Origin: Simkania negevensis
GTDB taxonomy: Bacteria > Chlamydiota > Chlamydiia > Chlamydiales > JAFITR01
Assembly: GCA_017116025.1 (NCBI GenBank)
Contig: JAFITR010000092.1
Location: 1-6,001 of the forward strand
Length of the DNA stretch: 6,001 nt
Reading direction: 5' to 3'
The position numbers and the translations under genes were made by a program. The notes beneath the pieces are model-generated. The model was given only the letters and a program-made list of their open reading frames with translations, ran no database searches and was not told the DNA's origin. How positions within the stretch are numbered: position 1 is the stretch's first letter; the number at the start of each line of letters is the position of its first letter. Of the stretch, positions 1 to 6,001 are shown piece after piece.

Positions 1-153
1 GCTCTCTAAACCGTCTTCGCTTTCTTCGCGCTCTTCGCGTTTATGTTTTTTTTCCTTCCGCTGCCTCGTTAACCTCTCCGCTCCCGCAGTCTCGTTAATC
101 CTAAAAAACGTCTTCGATGAGGAAAGGGGAGGGTTCAAAAGAGAAAGCTGCAT
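1..153 (-). CDS. Possible overlapping gene start, highly charged product, cut by window edge
   Basis: An ATG at 153-151 opens a frame that overlaps the last 53 bases of the preceding gene in another phase and remains open for 51 codons to the window edge. It is the only minus-strand frame open across 1-100; the other two stop within about 30 bases of the previous stop codon. GGAGGG lies just before it (161-156), but with only two to three bases of spacing. The product starts MQLSLLNPPLSSSKTFF and becomes strongly charged (RQRKEKKHKREEREESED). It contains a three-residue repeat pattern REE-REE-SED from a 9-base DNA repeat. I do not recognise it. It could be the N-terminus of a real downstream gene or a chance opening in purine-rich sequence. 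Confidence 0.35.
   Translation of the reverse strand, partial: MQLSLLNPPLSSSKTFFRINETAGAERLTRQRKEKKHKREEREESEDGLES
14..40. repeat. Three tandem copies of a 9-base unit (TCTTCGCNN)
   Basis: TCTTCGC recurs at 14, 23 and 32 with an exact 9-base period. On the minus strand this gives GCGAAGA-based repeats. The period is a multiple of three, and in the open minus-strand frame it yields charged triplets, consistent with coding use but not proof of it. Confidence 0.7.
59..101. repeat. Imperfect direct repeat, 26-base period, containing CTCGTTAA
   Basis: CGCTGCCTCGTTAACC (59-74) and CGCAGTCTCGTTAATC (85-100) match at 13 of 16 positions, with CTCGTTAA identical in both. The copies lie just downstream of the stop codon of the unrecognised gene. 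The 26-base period is not a multiple of three. No hairpin or T-run accompanies them, so they are not a terminator; their role is unknown. Confidence 0.5.
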
Positions 154-1069
154 TACCCTCCAAGATCAAGGAGGTATTGAGGGTATTATTAAAGATCTCT
201 CTTCGACTACCTAGAGTGATCTCAAATTTAGTGTCTTGAATGAACTGTCGACTGCGATCGTAGCGGTATTCTATTTTCCACAGGTCAATGGGTTGACGTT
301 CAGCTGAGGCAGCGGCAGTTAGTTGCTCCACTTTTCCTTCTGTGTTGACCACGACACTATTCCCTTTTTTCGTAGCGACTCTATGTACAAAACGCATAGA
401 AGCCATTCTTCCTTCTCCTGTCGTCTTCCATTTTTGTGCTGTGGGTCGCGCAGCAAAAAGGGGGGGGATTTTTTGCGGATAGGTGACGAGCTCTATAAGG
501 CGGTCAAGACCGCGGTAGTTTTTCGTTAGGGAAAAGAGCGATTTCTTCGTTTCTGGATAGAGAAGGACTTCGAGCAGTTGCCCGCGTGTAGAAAGTATTA
601 TTTCTATCGGCTGTTGAAAAAAGGAGAAGTCGTCCAAAGCGTTATTTGACGACCAGTCGACTTGTAACAGCTCCCAAACAAAGCGTTTTTTACCCCCATC
701 GGCACGAGAATCCGAGCGATATTCATAGTGTCTGTTACTTCCGCGGTAAAATCCTAGTAGGAGCAGATTTTGAGAGTCATACAGTTCAAATAAGTCGAAA
801 GAACATCGATAACGCATCCCTTGTAACAAGGGTGAGGGCGAGCCGCGCAAGTTGGCGACAAGGTGGAGGTGGGTCTCCACATCGCGCTCTAAAGCCTTTG
901 CTTCGAAGTAGTAGACATCTGTGTCGATATGAACAATGAGATCCTCTTCTTCGGGGAAAGAGAGGGTAAACTCCTCTTTATCCCGATGCAAGAATTGAGA
1001 AAAGACGGCCCACAAGACAACAACAACAACCAGCGCAGCAACGGCACAAAAAAAAGAATAGCGACGCAT
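101..1069 (-). CDS. Membrane-anchored or exported protein of unknown function
   Basis: I do not recognise this 322-residue protein. Residues 1-3 are basic (MRR) and about 5-26 form one hydrophobic segment (SFFCAVAALVVVVVLWAVF), so it is either anchored in the inner membrane with the rest in the periplasm or, less likely, cleaved and exported. The remainder looks like alternating short beta-strands (for example YRCSFDLFELYD, IEIILSTRGQLLEVLLYP, WKIEYRYDRSRQFIQDTKFEITL), with no further membrane segment and no motif of a known enzyme. The ATG at 1069 is the first start after an in-frame stop; GGTGGGAG lies too close to it to be a good ribosome binding site. It follows lpxD by 77 bases on the same strand. 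Chlamydia also has a hypothetical gene after lpxD (CT244, from memory), so it may be the counterpart. A C8 run falls at codons 201-204. An envelope role is inferred from context only. Confidence 0.85.
   Translation of the reverse strand: MRRYSFFCAVAALVVVVVLWAVFSQFLHRDKEEFTLSFPEEEDLIVHIDTDVYYFEAKALERDVETHLHLVANLRGSPSPLLQGMRYRCSFDLFELYDSQNLLLLGFYRGSNRHYEYRSDSRADGGKKRFVWELLQVDWSSNNALDDFSFFQQPIEIILSTRGQLLEVLLYPETKKSLFSLTKNYRGLDRLIELVTYPQKIPPLFAARPTAQKWKTTGEGRMASMRFVHRVATKKGNSVVVNTEGKVEQLTAAASAERQPIDLWKIEYRYDRSRQFIQDTKFEITLGSRREIFNNTLNTSLILEGNAAFSFEPSPFLIEDVF
460..467. repeat. Homopolymer tract: eight G (plus strand), eight C in the coding strand
   Basis: Eight consecutive G, flanked by five A (455-459) and six T (469-474), lie inside the unrecognised gene at its codons for I201-P202-P203-L204. 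A change of one base would shift the frame. Tracts of this kind can slip during replication. Confidence 0.9.
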
Positions 1070-1090
1070 CTCCCACCCACAACAGCAAGC

Positions 1091-1136
1091 AACTATTCAG
1101 ACACCTCTCCTTCGGTCACGTGGTAGCTGAATAGTT
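1091..1136 (-). promoter_or_regulatory. Stem-loop between lpxD and the downstream gene
   Basis: AACTATTCAG (1091-1100) and CTGAATAGTT (1127-1136) form a perfect 10-base inverted repeat around a 26-base loop, and a few inner pairs are possible. There is no T-run after the stem on either strand, so it is not a standard intrinsic terminator. On the minus strand the loop contains AAGGAG, but no start codon follows it in a usable frame (GTG TCT GAA TAG). It may be a processing, attenuation or mRNA-stability element; its role is unknown. Confidence 0.45.
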
Positions 1137-1146
1137 ACAAAAACGA

Positions 1147-2193
1147 TTACTCTTCTAGCTTGTTAAGGCGCTTTTCCAGCTCTTCAATACGCCTGACGAA
1201 CTTTTCGATGTTGCGGATATAAACCTGTTGCCTATTGTTCTCTTGCAAAGGTATTGCTGGGTTGCCAGCATATTTCCCCGGGTTCTTCAATGATTTCCAG
1301 ACACCGCTCTTACCTGCGACAATCACTCCATCAGCGATGGAGAGGTGGCCACTCACTGCCGTCTGTCCAGCGAGAATGACGTGCTTTCCCGTCTTGGACG
1401 ACCCTGCTATCCCTGTTTGCGCTACAACGAAATTATCTTCTCCGACAATGACACCATGAGCAATCATAACAAGGTTATCAACTTTAGTTCCCCTACCGAT
1501 GCGAGTAGGCCTAAAATGTCCACGGTCAATTGTCGTGTTTGCTCCAATCTCTACATCATCTTCAACGACAACATTGCCTACCTGCTTAAGCTTGTGATGA
1601 ACGCCCTTCTCATCCGTTGTATAACCAAAACCACATGAGCCAATTACTACACCAGGCTGGACAATGACACGGTCGCCGACAATACAGAATTCACGCACCG
1701 TAACACGAGAGTATAAGCGGCATTGTTTGCCTACCTGGACCTTCTTGCCGATATAGCAATAAGGACCAATCAGACTACCTTCACCAATAACAGCAGCGGC
1801 ATCAACAACAGCATAGGGCCCTAAGGTGACCCCTGGAGATATCTCTGCCGTAGGATCGACTACTGCTGTCGGGTGAACGCCAACAAAAGCGGTATCGCTC
1901 TCACCCGCATGGGGATGAAAATACTCGAGGATATCTTGAAACGCCTCTGTCGGGTTGTCTGTTACAATATAGTTGCGGCCGGGGGAAGTGTACTCATCAG
2001 AAGCAACGATGATCGCCCCTGCCTTAGAGCTCTTCATCGCCAGGATATAGCGAGGGTTGGCTAAAAACGAGATCTCTTGGTCCGATGCAGACTCAAGATC
2101 GCTAACAGCAACAACGACATAAGAGGGGTTGCCAATGACAACCCCCCCTGTACGACGGGCAATCTCTTCAAGAGATAAACCGTTCGATTGCAT
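1147..2193 (-). CDS. lpxD: UDP-3-O-acylglucosamine N-acyltransferase (LpxD)
   Basis: Catalyses the third step of lipid A synthesis: transfer of a 3-hydroxyacyl chain from acyl carrier protein to the 2-amine of UDP-3-O-acylglucosamine, in the cytoplasm, as a homotrimer. It has 348 residues, close to the C. trachomatis enzyme. Residues 1-100 are the uridine-binding N-terminal domain, with F43 and Y49 in ISFLANPRY, matching the residues I recall as stacking on uracil in the chlamydial structure. Residues about 105-310 are left-handed beta-helix hexapeptide repeats. The catalytic His is H246 in NLVMIAHGVIVG, and H283 in SGHLSIADG fits a second active-site His; IGSCGFGY and GANTTIDRG are also conserved. 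Residues 320-348 form a charged C-terminal helix. The ATG at 2193 is preceded by AGGA overlapping the skp stop codon. No fabZ, lpxA or lpxB follows, unlike in enterobacteria. Confidence 0.97.
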   Translation of the reverse strand: MQSNGLSLEEIARRTGGVVIGNPSYVVVAVSDLESASDQEISFLANPRYILAMKSSKAGAIIVASDEYTSPGRNYIVTDNPTEAFQDILEYFHPHAGESDTAFVGVHPTAVVDPTAEISPGVTLGPYAVVDAAAVIGEGSLIGPYCYIGKKVQVGKQCRLYSRVTVREFCIVGDRVIVQPGVVIGSCGFGYTTDEKGVHHKLKQVGNVVVEDDVEIGANTTIDRGHFRPTRIGRGTKVDNLVMIAHGVIVGEDNFVVAQTGIAGSSKTGKHVILAGQTAVSGHLSIADGVIVAGKSGVWKSLKNPGKYAGNPAIPLQENNRQQVYIRNIEKFVRRIEELEKRLNKLEE

Positions 2194-2201
2194 ACTAAGT
2201 C

Positions 2202-2804
2202 CTACGATTGAGCAGACGTTTTTTGCACCCCTTGGAAGGCAGGGATAGCGGTAGTGTCTCCTGCTTGCTCTTCATCGAAATCCCTGTCCATCTGTACGAG
2301 GACAGAAGAGGTAAGGTCTTGCTTTGAAGTATAGAAAAACGTTGTCTCTTCGTTAAGAATAAGAGAGAAACCTCTCTCTTTAGCAATCCTTTCCGCTGCC
2401 TTGCCCACCCTTTCTGAAATACCCTGCAGGATCTTCACGTGAGCTTGCTGAAGCATTTGCGTATACTGCTGCTGATAAGCTGCAAGCTCCTGCCCTTGTG
2501 CCTGGAACTTCTTCTTGAGCTCCTCAAGTGCCTGCTGAGAAAGACCATCGACAAAATCAGAGTCGTCAAGCTGAGCAACAGTCTCCGTTGCCTCTTTCTC
2601 TTTTTTCTCCAATGCAGAAACTACCTGTCTCTTTAGATCTTCAAAAGACTTAAGCTCCTGCTTGCCTAGCTTCGACTGCTCAGCAAGGACTTTAAAGTTG
2701 ATCACGCCTATCGTCTCTTCGGAAATAGACGCCCCTGTAACAACAGAAGCTGTTAGCAGCCCTAAACAAACGACCGATATCGCAATTTTTTTGTATAGTT
2801 TCAT
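2202..2804 (-). CDS. skp: Skp/OmpH-family periplasmic chaperone
   Basis: Periplasmic chaperone that binds unfolded outer-membrane proteins as a trimer and passes them to BamA. From the ATG at 2804 the protein is 200 residues, slightly longer than enterobacterial Skp. Residues 1-25 are a signal peptide (MKLYKKIAISVVCLGLL, cleavage near VVTGA). After it comes the family's first strand (IGVINFKVLAEQSKLGK), then a long Lys/Glu/Gln-rich helical region of about residues 45-135 that would form the coiled-coil tentacles, then the closing AAERIAKERGFSLILNEET segment that completes the small beta domain. The C-terminal 30 or so residues (FDEEQAGDTTAIPAFQG...) look disordered. It sits between bamA and lpxD as in many Gram-negatives; Chlamydia names this gene ompH. 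The stop is eight bases before lpxD, so coupled translation is likely. Confidence 0.94.
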   Translation of the reverse strand: MKLYKKIAISVVCLGLLTASVVTGASISEETIGVINFKVLAEQSKLGKQELKSFEDLKRQVVSALEKKEKEATETVAQLDDSDFVDGLSQQALEELKKKFQAQGQELAAYQQQYTQMLQQAHVKILQGISERVGKAAERIAKERGFSLILNEETTFFYTSKQDLTSSVLVQMDRDFDEEQAGDTTAIPAFQGVQKTSAQS

Positions 2805-2811
2805 AAAGAAG

Positions 2812-2820
2812 CCTCCTTTA
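2812..2820 (-). promoter_or_regulatory. Strong ribosome binding site that fixes the skp start
   Basis: TAAAGGAGG on the minus strand lies seven bases before the ATG at 2804. It decides against the longer reading from a TTG at 2831, whose codons would contain the ribosome binding site itself. It is the best Shine-Dalgarno match I found in the window. Confidence 0.85.
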
Positions 2821-2836
2821 AAGCTTGTCAATCAAT

Positions 2837-5209
2837 TTAAAACCTCCCTCCCAATGAAAGGAAGAACTTTCTTTCGTCGCTACGACTTTCTGCATTGAGA
2901 GGAACGCCATAACCCAGTGTCAGGGGGATTTGATTCATGATATTGATCCTTAAACCCAAGCCGTAAGAAGCACGTAAAGCACCCAGTTTCCCCTTTTCAA
3001 GTGTCACTGTCCCTACGTCAAAAAAGACAAATGCATCGACAAAGTGATTCAAAACATGCTGGTACTCCTCAGAAAGAAGCAACGAAGTGATGCCTCCCTT
3101 AGGATCACCGTTGGAGTACTTTGGCCCGATGATATAACCACGGTAACCGCGCACGGTAGTCTCTCCTCCCAAAAAGAAACGCTCACCAAGGGGCACACGC
3201 GACGGCGTTGTCGACCCGAGAGGGAAGAGAAAGCGCAAATCAGCGCGGTATTTGAGCGTCCCTCGGGAAGATATCGGAAGGTAATAGGTATTGAGATATC
3301 CGCAGGAGAGGAAAGTCGATCTACCTCCAAGGCCTGCAAACTCTGCTTCTATCTGTGAACGGAAGCCGCGACGAGGGCTGAAAGGGTTGTCGATGCTATC
3401 GTAGATGATGCTAGCGCCGACAGCCGATATAACCCCATCGTTGTTTGCCTCGTCTCTTAATGCCTGGGAAGCCGAATCACTTACCCTAACATCCGTATTT
3501 TTAATACGATAGTGGGTAGAGAAGCTGAGATAGTCATTAATAGGATGAGAAGCATGCAAGCTAAAAGAGAGGGAGTCAAGGGCATAGTCGTCTGACTGCT
3601 GCCTGCTGTCGCTCTTTTCAACATCAAAGCCTACAGTCCACTGTGTGTCCATAAAATAGGGCTTCGTCCACGAAAGCAAATACTGAGTGTTTTTTTTTGC
3701 AACGTTGAAGCGCAGACGCATATATTCGCCCCCACCGCGCAAAGCAATGGGCCCTTCGCTCAACAAGCCATTGATCCCTCGGATATTGAAGTTCCTTTCG
3801 ACAATCTCCACGCCACCAAACAGGCTGTCTAATGTGCTAAAGCCAAAGAAGATGCTAAAGCTGCCCGTGTTCGTCTCTTCTACTTCAATATAAACGGGAC
3901 GGAACTCCTCGCCCTCCTCACCTAATCCAGCAAGAGCTGCTATATCAACGTTCTGGCCCTCTGCAGGGTTTACAGCATAGACATTGACGTTTTCAAAGTA
4001 GCCAATATTGCGCAGACGCTGTTCTGTCGCCTTCAGCTTACGTATATCAAACACCTCGCCAGGGACAAGAAGCGTCTCGTGAAGGATGACAGGCGTCTGG
4101 GTAGAGGTGTTGCCAAACACGCGAACCAACCCCACGCGAAATTTCTTCCCTTCTTCAATAGAAAGGTTCACATCATATACCGGTCTGCCTTGCTCCAACG
4201 AAGCTTCATAATCGACAATCGTCTCGATATAACCACGTTCTCCATAATAGTTGGTGATATTCTGGACAGTGTCACGAACCTTGTCGGGAGAATAGACACC
4301 CCCTTCTCTTGCCACAATAAGGGAGTCGATCACAGCCTCGTCGAAAACCTTATTGCCTGCAAACGTCACAGGACCAAAATAATACCGTTCTCCACGCTCA
4401 GCAACAACCTCTACCAATATACGGTTTTTGTCTTTGGCATCTCTAATATTGATCTCTACCTTGGCAGCTGCATACCCCTCGTTCTGCAAAAAATTGATGA
4501 TCGTATACTTATCCTGTTCAACCATCTCTTCATGGTAAGTACCTGCATGGGTAACCCAGCTGGTAAAAAGATTATACTCCTTCGTCATGATCATGCTAAG
4601 GAGATCGTCCTCTTCCTTCTTGGTAAAACCTTGAAACAGAATCTCTTTGATCCTTCCAGAACGCCCCTCTTCAACAGTGATCTCTACGTCGACCTCATTC
4701 GTACCAGGGAGAGGAATGAGCTTATAATTGAGCTGTGCTTCAAAAAAACCCTTCTTGACATAGTGAGTCCTCAGCTTGTGAAACCCTTCGTTGAACGCCT
4801 CCCTGTCGTATACCACCCCCTGGTCAATATCAAGCTTCTTCTGCAATGGGTAGTCCTTAAAATGATCGTTGCCACGCCAAAGGATCTTCCGTATCATCGG
4901 CTTTAACGCCACAGTCAAAGTAATGTATAACTCGTCATTCTTAACAACGATCTTCGGCGAAACCCCTTCGTAATCTTTCGACAACGTCTTAAGGTCTTGG
5001 TCAAAGTCCGTCTGAGAAAATCGATGGCCTGCCTGCGTCTTCATACGTGAAAGAAATGCCGTCTTATCAAAAGAGAGATCGGCAGGCAAGTCAGCCACTG
5101 TTACAACAACCGAAGCAACATCTTTGCCCTCGTATTGTTGCCCCTCGGCAAAACAAGAAAAAGAAGAACAAAAAAGAAATACGTACAAGAACGAAAAAAA
5201 AGTTTTCAT
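2837..5209 (-). CDS. bamA: BamA/Omp85 outer-membrane protein assembly factor
   Basis: Central subunit of the beta-barrel assembly machinery, which folds and inserts outer-membrane proteins. The ATG at 5209 gives 790 residues, a normal length. An upstream in-frame TTG (5224) would add five residues before a clean signal peptide and is less likely; neither start has a clear Shine-Dalgarno. Residues 1-21 are a signal peptide (MKTFFSFLYVFLF, cleavage likely after SCFA). Five POTRA domains follow at about 26-103, 104-183, 184-275, 276-356 and 357-446, seen as repeated 'GN..F....' and 'Y...GY...' patterns ending in 'V.VEEG'. The barrel spans about 448-790 with the Omp85 L6 motif VRGY at 686-689 and a C-terminal beta-signal FFLSLGGRF ending in Phe. 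POTRA5 appears to carry an extra Gly/Glu-rich stretch near 414-438. First gene of the cluster; skp starts 32 bases after its stop. No other Bam subunit is visible here. Confidence 0.97.
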   Translation of the reverse strand: MKTFFSFLYVFLFCSSFSCFAEGQQYEGKDVASVVVTVADLPADLSFDKTAFLSRMKTQAGHRFSQTDFDQDLKTLSKDYEGVSPKIVVKNDELYITLTVALKPMIRKILWRGNDHFKDYPLQKKLDIDQGVVYDREAFNEGFHKLRTHYVKKGFFEAQLNYKLIPLPGTNEVDVEITVEEGRSGRIKEILFQGFTKKEEDDLLSMIMTKEYNLFTSWVTHAGTYHEEMVEQDKYTIINFLQNEGYAAAKVEINIRDAKDKNRILVEVVAERGERYYFGPVTFAGNKVFDEAVIDSLIVAREGGVYSPDKVRDTVQNITNYYGERGYIETIVDYEASLEQGRPVYDVNLSIEEGKKFRVGLVRVFGNTSTQTPVILHETLLVPGEVFDIRKLKATEQRLRNIGYFENVNVYAVNPAEGQNVDIAALAGLGEEGEEFRPVYIEVEETNTGSFSIFFGFSTLDSLFGGVEIVERNFNIRGINGLLSEGPIALRGGGEYMRLRFNVAKKNTQYLLSWTKPYFMDTQWTVGFDVEKSDSRQQSDDYALDSLSFSLHASHPINDYLSFSTHYRIKNTDVRVSDSASQALRDEANNDGVISAVGASIIYDSIDNPFSPRRGFRSQIEAEFAGLGGRSTFLSCGYLNTYYLPISSRGTLKYRADLRFLFPLGSTTPSRVPLGERFFLGGETTVRGYRGYIIGPKYSNGDPKGGITSLLLSEEYQHVLNHFVDAFVFFDVGTVTLEKGKLGALRASYGLGLRINIMNQIPLTLGYGVPLNAESRSDERKFFLSLGGRF

Positions 5210-5241
5210 TGCGGCCCAACCCAATAAACAAAAGAGGTAAT

Positions 5242-5271
5242 ATCTTAATGGGTCAAGCTTAATAAGTTCAA
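5242..5271 (-). promoter_or_regulatory. Candidate sigma-70-type promoter for the bamA cluster
   Basis: On the minus strand TTGAAC (5271-5266) and TAAGAT (5247-5242) lie 18 bases apart, each matching four of six bases of the -35 and -10 consensus. This is in the AT-rich gap between the chaperone terminator and bamA, where a promoter is expected because the terminator should isolate bamA from upstream transcription. A second TTGACC starts at 5256 but lacks a good -10. The match is weak and rests mostly on position. Confidence 0.3.
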
Positions 5272-5331
5272 GAACTCACCGCTCATCGCTCCAATAACAG
5301 AAAGAAAGTGAAGGATCAAAGAAAAGAAAAA

Positions 5332-5349
5332 AACGAAGAAAACGAAGAA
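5332..5349. repeat. Two exact tandem copies of a 9-base unit (AACGAAGAA)
   Basis: AACGAAGAA occurs at 5332-5340 and again at 5341-5349 in a purine-rich stretch. On the minus strand this is the T-rich tract just after the terminator stem, so it may only be low-complexity tail sequence. The second copy overlaps the outer arm of the palindrome. Confidence 0.6.
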
Positions 5350-5393
5350 AATACAATTCACCACAGAGATCTCTGTGGTGAATTGCATTTTCT
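5346..5393 (-). terminator. Intrinsic terminator of the chaperone gene (long palindrome)
   Basis: A 32-base perfect palindrome at 5354-5385, centred on AGATCT, extends to 48 bases (5346-5393) with a single mismatched pair (5353/5386). On the minus strand the inner stem is followed by TATTTTCTTCG and more T-rich sequence. It begins 34 bases after the stop codon of the chaperone gene. Stem, position and T-run together fit a rho-independent terminator. No gene on the plus strand ends here. A perfect palindrome could also be a protein-binding site. Confidence 0.78.
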
Positions 5394-5427
5394 CTATTCG
5401 TAGCTGTGCGCCTTTGCGTTCCTCTAT

Positions 5428-6001
5428 TTATCTTTTCTTTTTCTTTCTACTTTTATGCTTTTTCGTTTTCTTTTCACTGACACTTGAACCTTCCTCGAGA
5501 AGGGAGCGCAAGTTTTTGAGTATCAGACTAGAACGCTCTTTGATCTCAAAAAATTTTTTCTTCTTTCCGCTTTTCTTGACCACCTCTTCAAAAGCTAAGA
5601 CAGCGGAGTCTATGTCATCGATTTTCAGATAACACTCCCCTGCATAATAGGCAGGAGATGGTGTTTTATCCTCTATTTTGGCAGCAATTGCATAGTGGTT
5701 AACCGCAGAAATGAAATCACCACTCATCTGCATATTCGCTGCAATACCGAACTGATAGCGATAGTCCATAGGATCAAGGAGTATTAAGAATTGGAAAAGA
5801 GTGATGGATTTTGAGAAATTACTTTGTTGGTAAAAGGAGTAGGCGACGGAGTAGATGTACTCAAGTAATTCCGGTGAGAATTGCAAAGCTTCCTTCAAGG
5901 AGACACCCTCGTCCACCTGATTCCAGAGATAATTCTCAAAAGATTGAAACTGTTCAGGGTCATCCAAATCATAACCCAGAAAAACATTCTTTTTTTCTTC
6001 T
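5428..6001 (-). CDS. SycD/LcrH-family type III secretion chaperone (TPR), 5' end cut by window edge
   Basis: Likely a class II type III secretion chaperone, the cytoplasmic kind that holds translocator proteins before export. Numbering from a TTG at 5967, residues about 34-138 form three TPR units. The features typical of SycD/LcrH are present: a helical N-terminal part ending in SPELLEYIYS, then LILLDPMDYRYQFGIAANMQ, HYAIAAK and YYAGECYLKIDD. Length fits: family members are usually about 150-230 residues. The frame stays open from 5967 to the window edge (reading ...NVFLGYDL before DDPEQF), no Shine-Dalgarno precedes the TTG, and nearby ATGs are out of frame, so the true start is probably outside the window. 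The last 20 or so residues are almost all Lys/Arg/Ser (KKTKKHKSRKKKKR), which is not usual for the family. It has its own terminator and is probably not co-transcribed with bamA. No cognate translocator is visible. Family call is firm; the substrate is unknown. Confidence 0.88.
   Translation of the reverse strand, partial: EEKKNVFLGYDLDDPEQFQSFENYLWNQVDEGVSLKEALQFSPELLEYIYSVAYSFYQQSNFSKSITLFQFLILLDPMDYRYQFGIAANMQMSGDFISAVNHYAIAAKIEDKTPSPAYYAGECYLKIDDIDSAVLAFEEVVKKSGKKKKFFEIKERSSLILKNLRSLLEEGSSVSEKKTKKHKSRKKKKR

Noticed and set aside
2..220. Plus-strand frame open across the left edge and the end of the unrecognised gene
   Set aside because: It is antisense to a supported gene, low in complexity and lacks a convincing start. 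The minus-strand frame in the same stretch fits the direction of all neighbours.
889..1092. A 67-codon minus-strand frame with hydrophobic stretches starting from a TTG
   Set aside because: It overlaps the start of the unrecognised 322-residue protein in another phase; its hydrophobicity follows from the same T-rich bases that encode that protein's membrane segment.
2805..2831. Longer skp reading from a TTG at 2831, and a perfect TTGACA (2831-2826) as a promoter -35 for skp
   Set aside because: The longer reading would translate through the ribosome binding site and spoil the signal peptide. For the promoter, the hexamer 17 bases downstream is CTTTAT, overlapping the start codon, so transcription would begin inside the gene.
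4079..4906. A 275-codon open frame on the plus strand opposite bamA
   Set aside because: It lies wholly antisense to the POTRA-coding part of bamA, which has unmistakable family motifs. The product has no recognisable domain, and no ribosome binding site was evident.
5428..5632. Plus-strand frame with long Phe/Leu runs opposite the chaperone gene
   Set aside because: It is the antisense reading of Lys-rich codons in the chaperone's tail; no independent support.

Overview
All recognisable genes in this window lie on the minus strand, so transcription runs from high to low coordinates. The core is an Omp85/BamA - Skp/OmpH - LpxD cluster. It is flanked upstream by a type III secretion chaperone of the SycD/LcrH class and downstream by an unrecognised membrane-anchored protein. 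Gene order bamA-skp-lpxD followed by a hypothetical gene, LpxD residues that match the Chlamydia trachomatis enzyme with an offset of at most one residue, and a type III secretion chaperone together suggest a member of the Chlamydiae. An environmental, Parachlamydia/Simkania/Waddlia-like lineage fits better than Chlamydia proper, where as I recall no SycD/LcrH gene sits directly upstream of bamA. The assignment is an inference from gene order and protein motifs; the species cannot be told.

Layout from upstream to downstream on the minus strand. (1) 6001-5428: TPR-containing SycD/LcrH chaperone, 5' end cut by the window edge, with a very lysine-rich C-terminal tail. (2) 5393-5346: a long, almost perfect palindrome followed by a T-rich run, a good intrinsic terminator that separates the chaperone from the envelope cluster. 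(3) About 5271-5242: a weak candidate promoter. (4) 5209-2837: bamA, with signal peptide, five POTRA domains and a 16-strand-type barrel. (5) 2804-2202: skp/ompH, with an excellent Shine-Dalgarno sequence. (6) 2193-1147: lpxD, 8 bases after skp. (7) 1136-1091: a stem-loop between lpxD and the next gene. (8) 1069-101: an unrecognised protein with an N-terminal membrane anchor, carrying a C8 homopolymer tract. (9) 153-1: a possible gene start overlapping the end of the previous gene in another frame and running off the window.

The genes make sense together as an outer-membrane biogenesis operon. Skp would carry unfolded outer-membrane proteins across the periplasm, BamA would insert them, and LpxD would make the acylated lipid A precursor for the same membrane. 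The unrecognised downstream gene is probably co-transcribed and may also act in the envelope. I see no mobile element, tRNA, rRNA or CRISPR array. I found no clear new multi-gene system; the most unusual items are the basic tail of the chaperone, the homopolymer tract in the downstream gene, and the possible overlapping charged ORF at the left edge.
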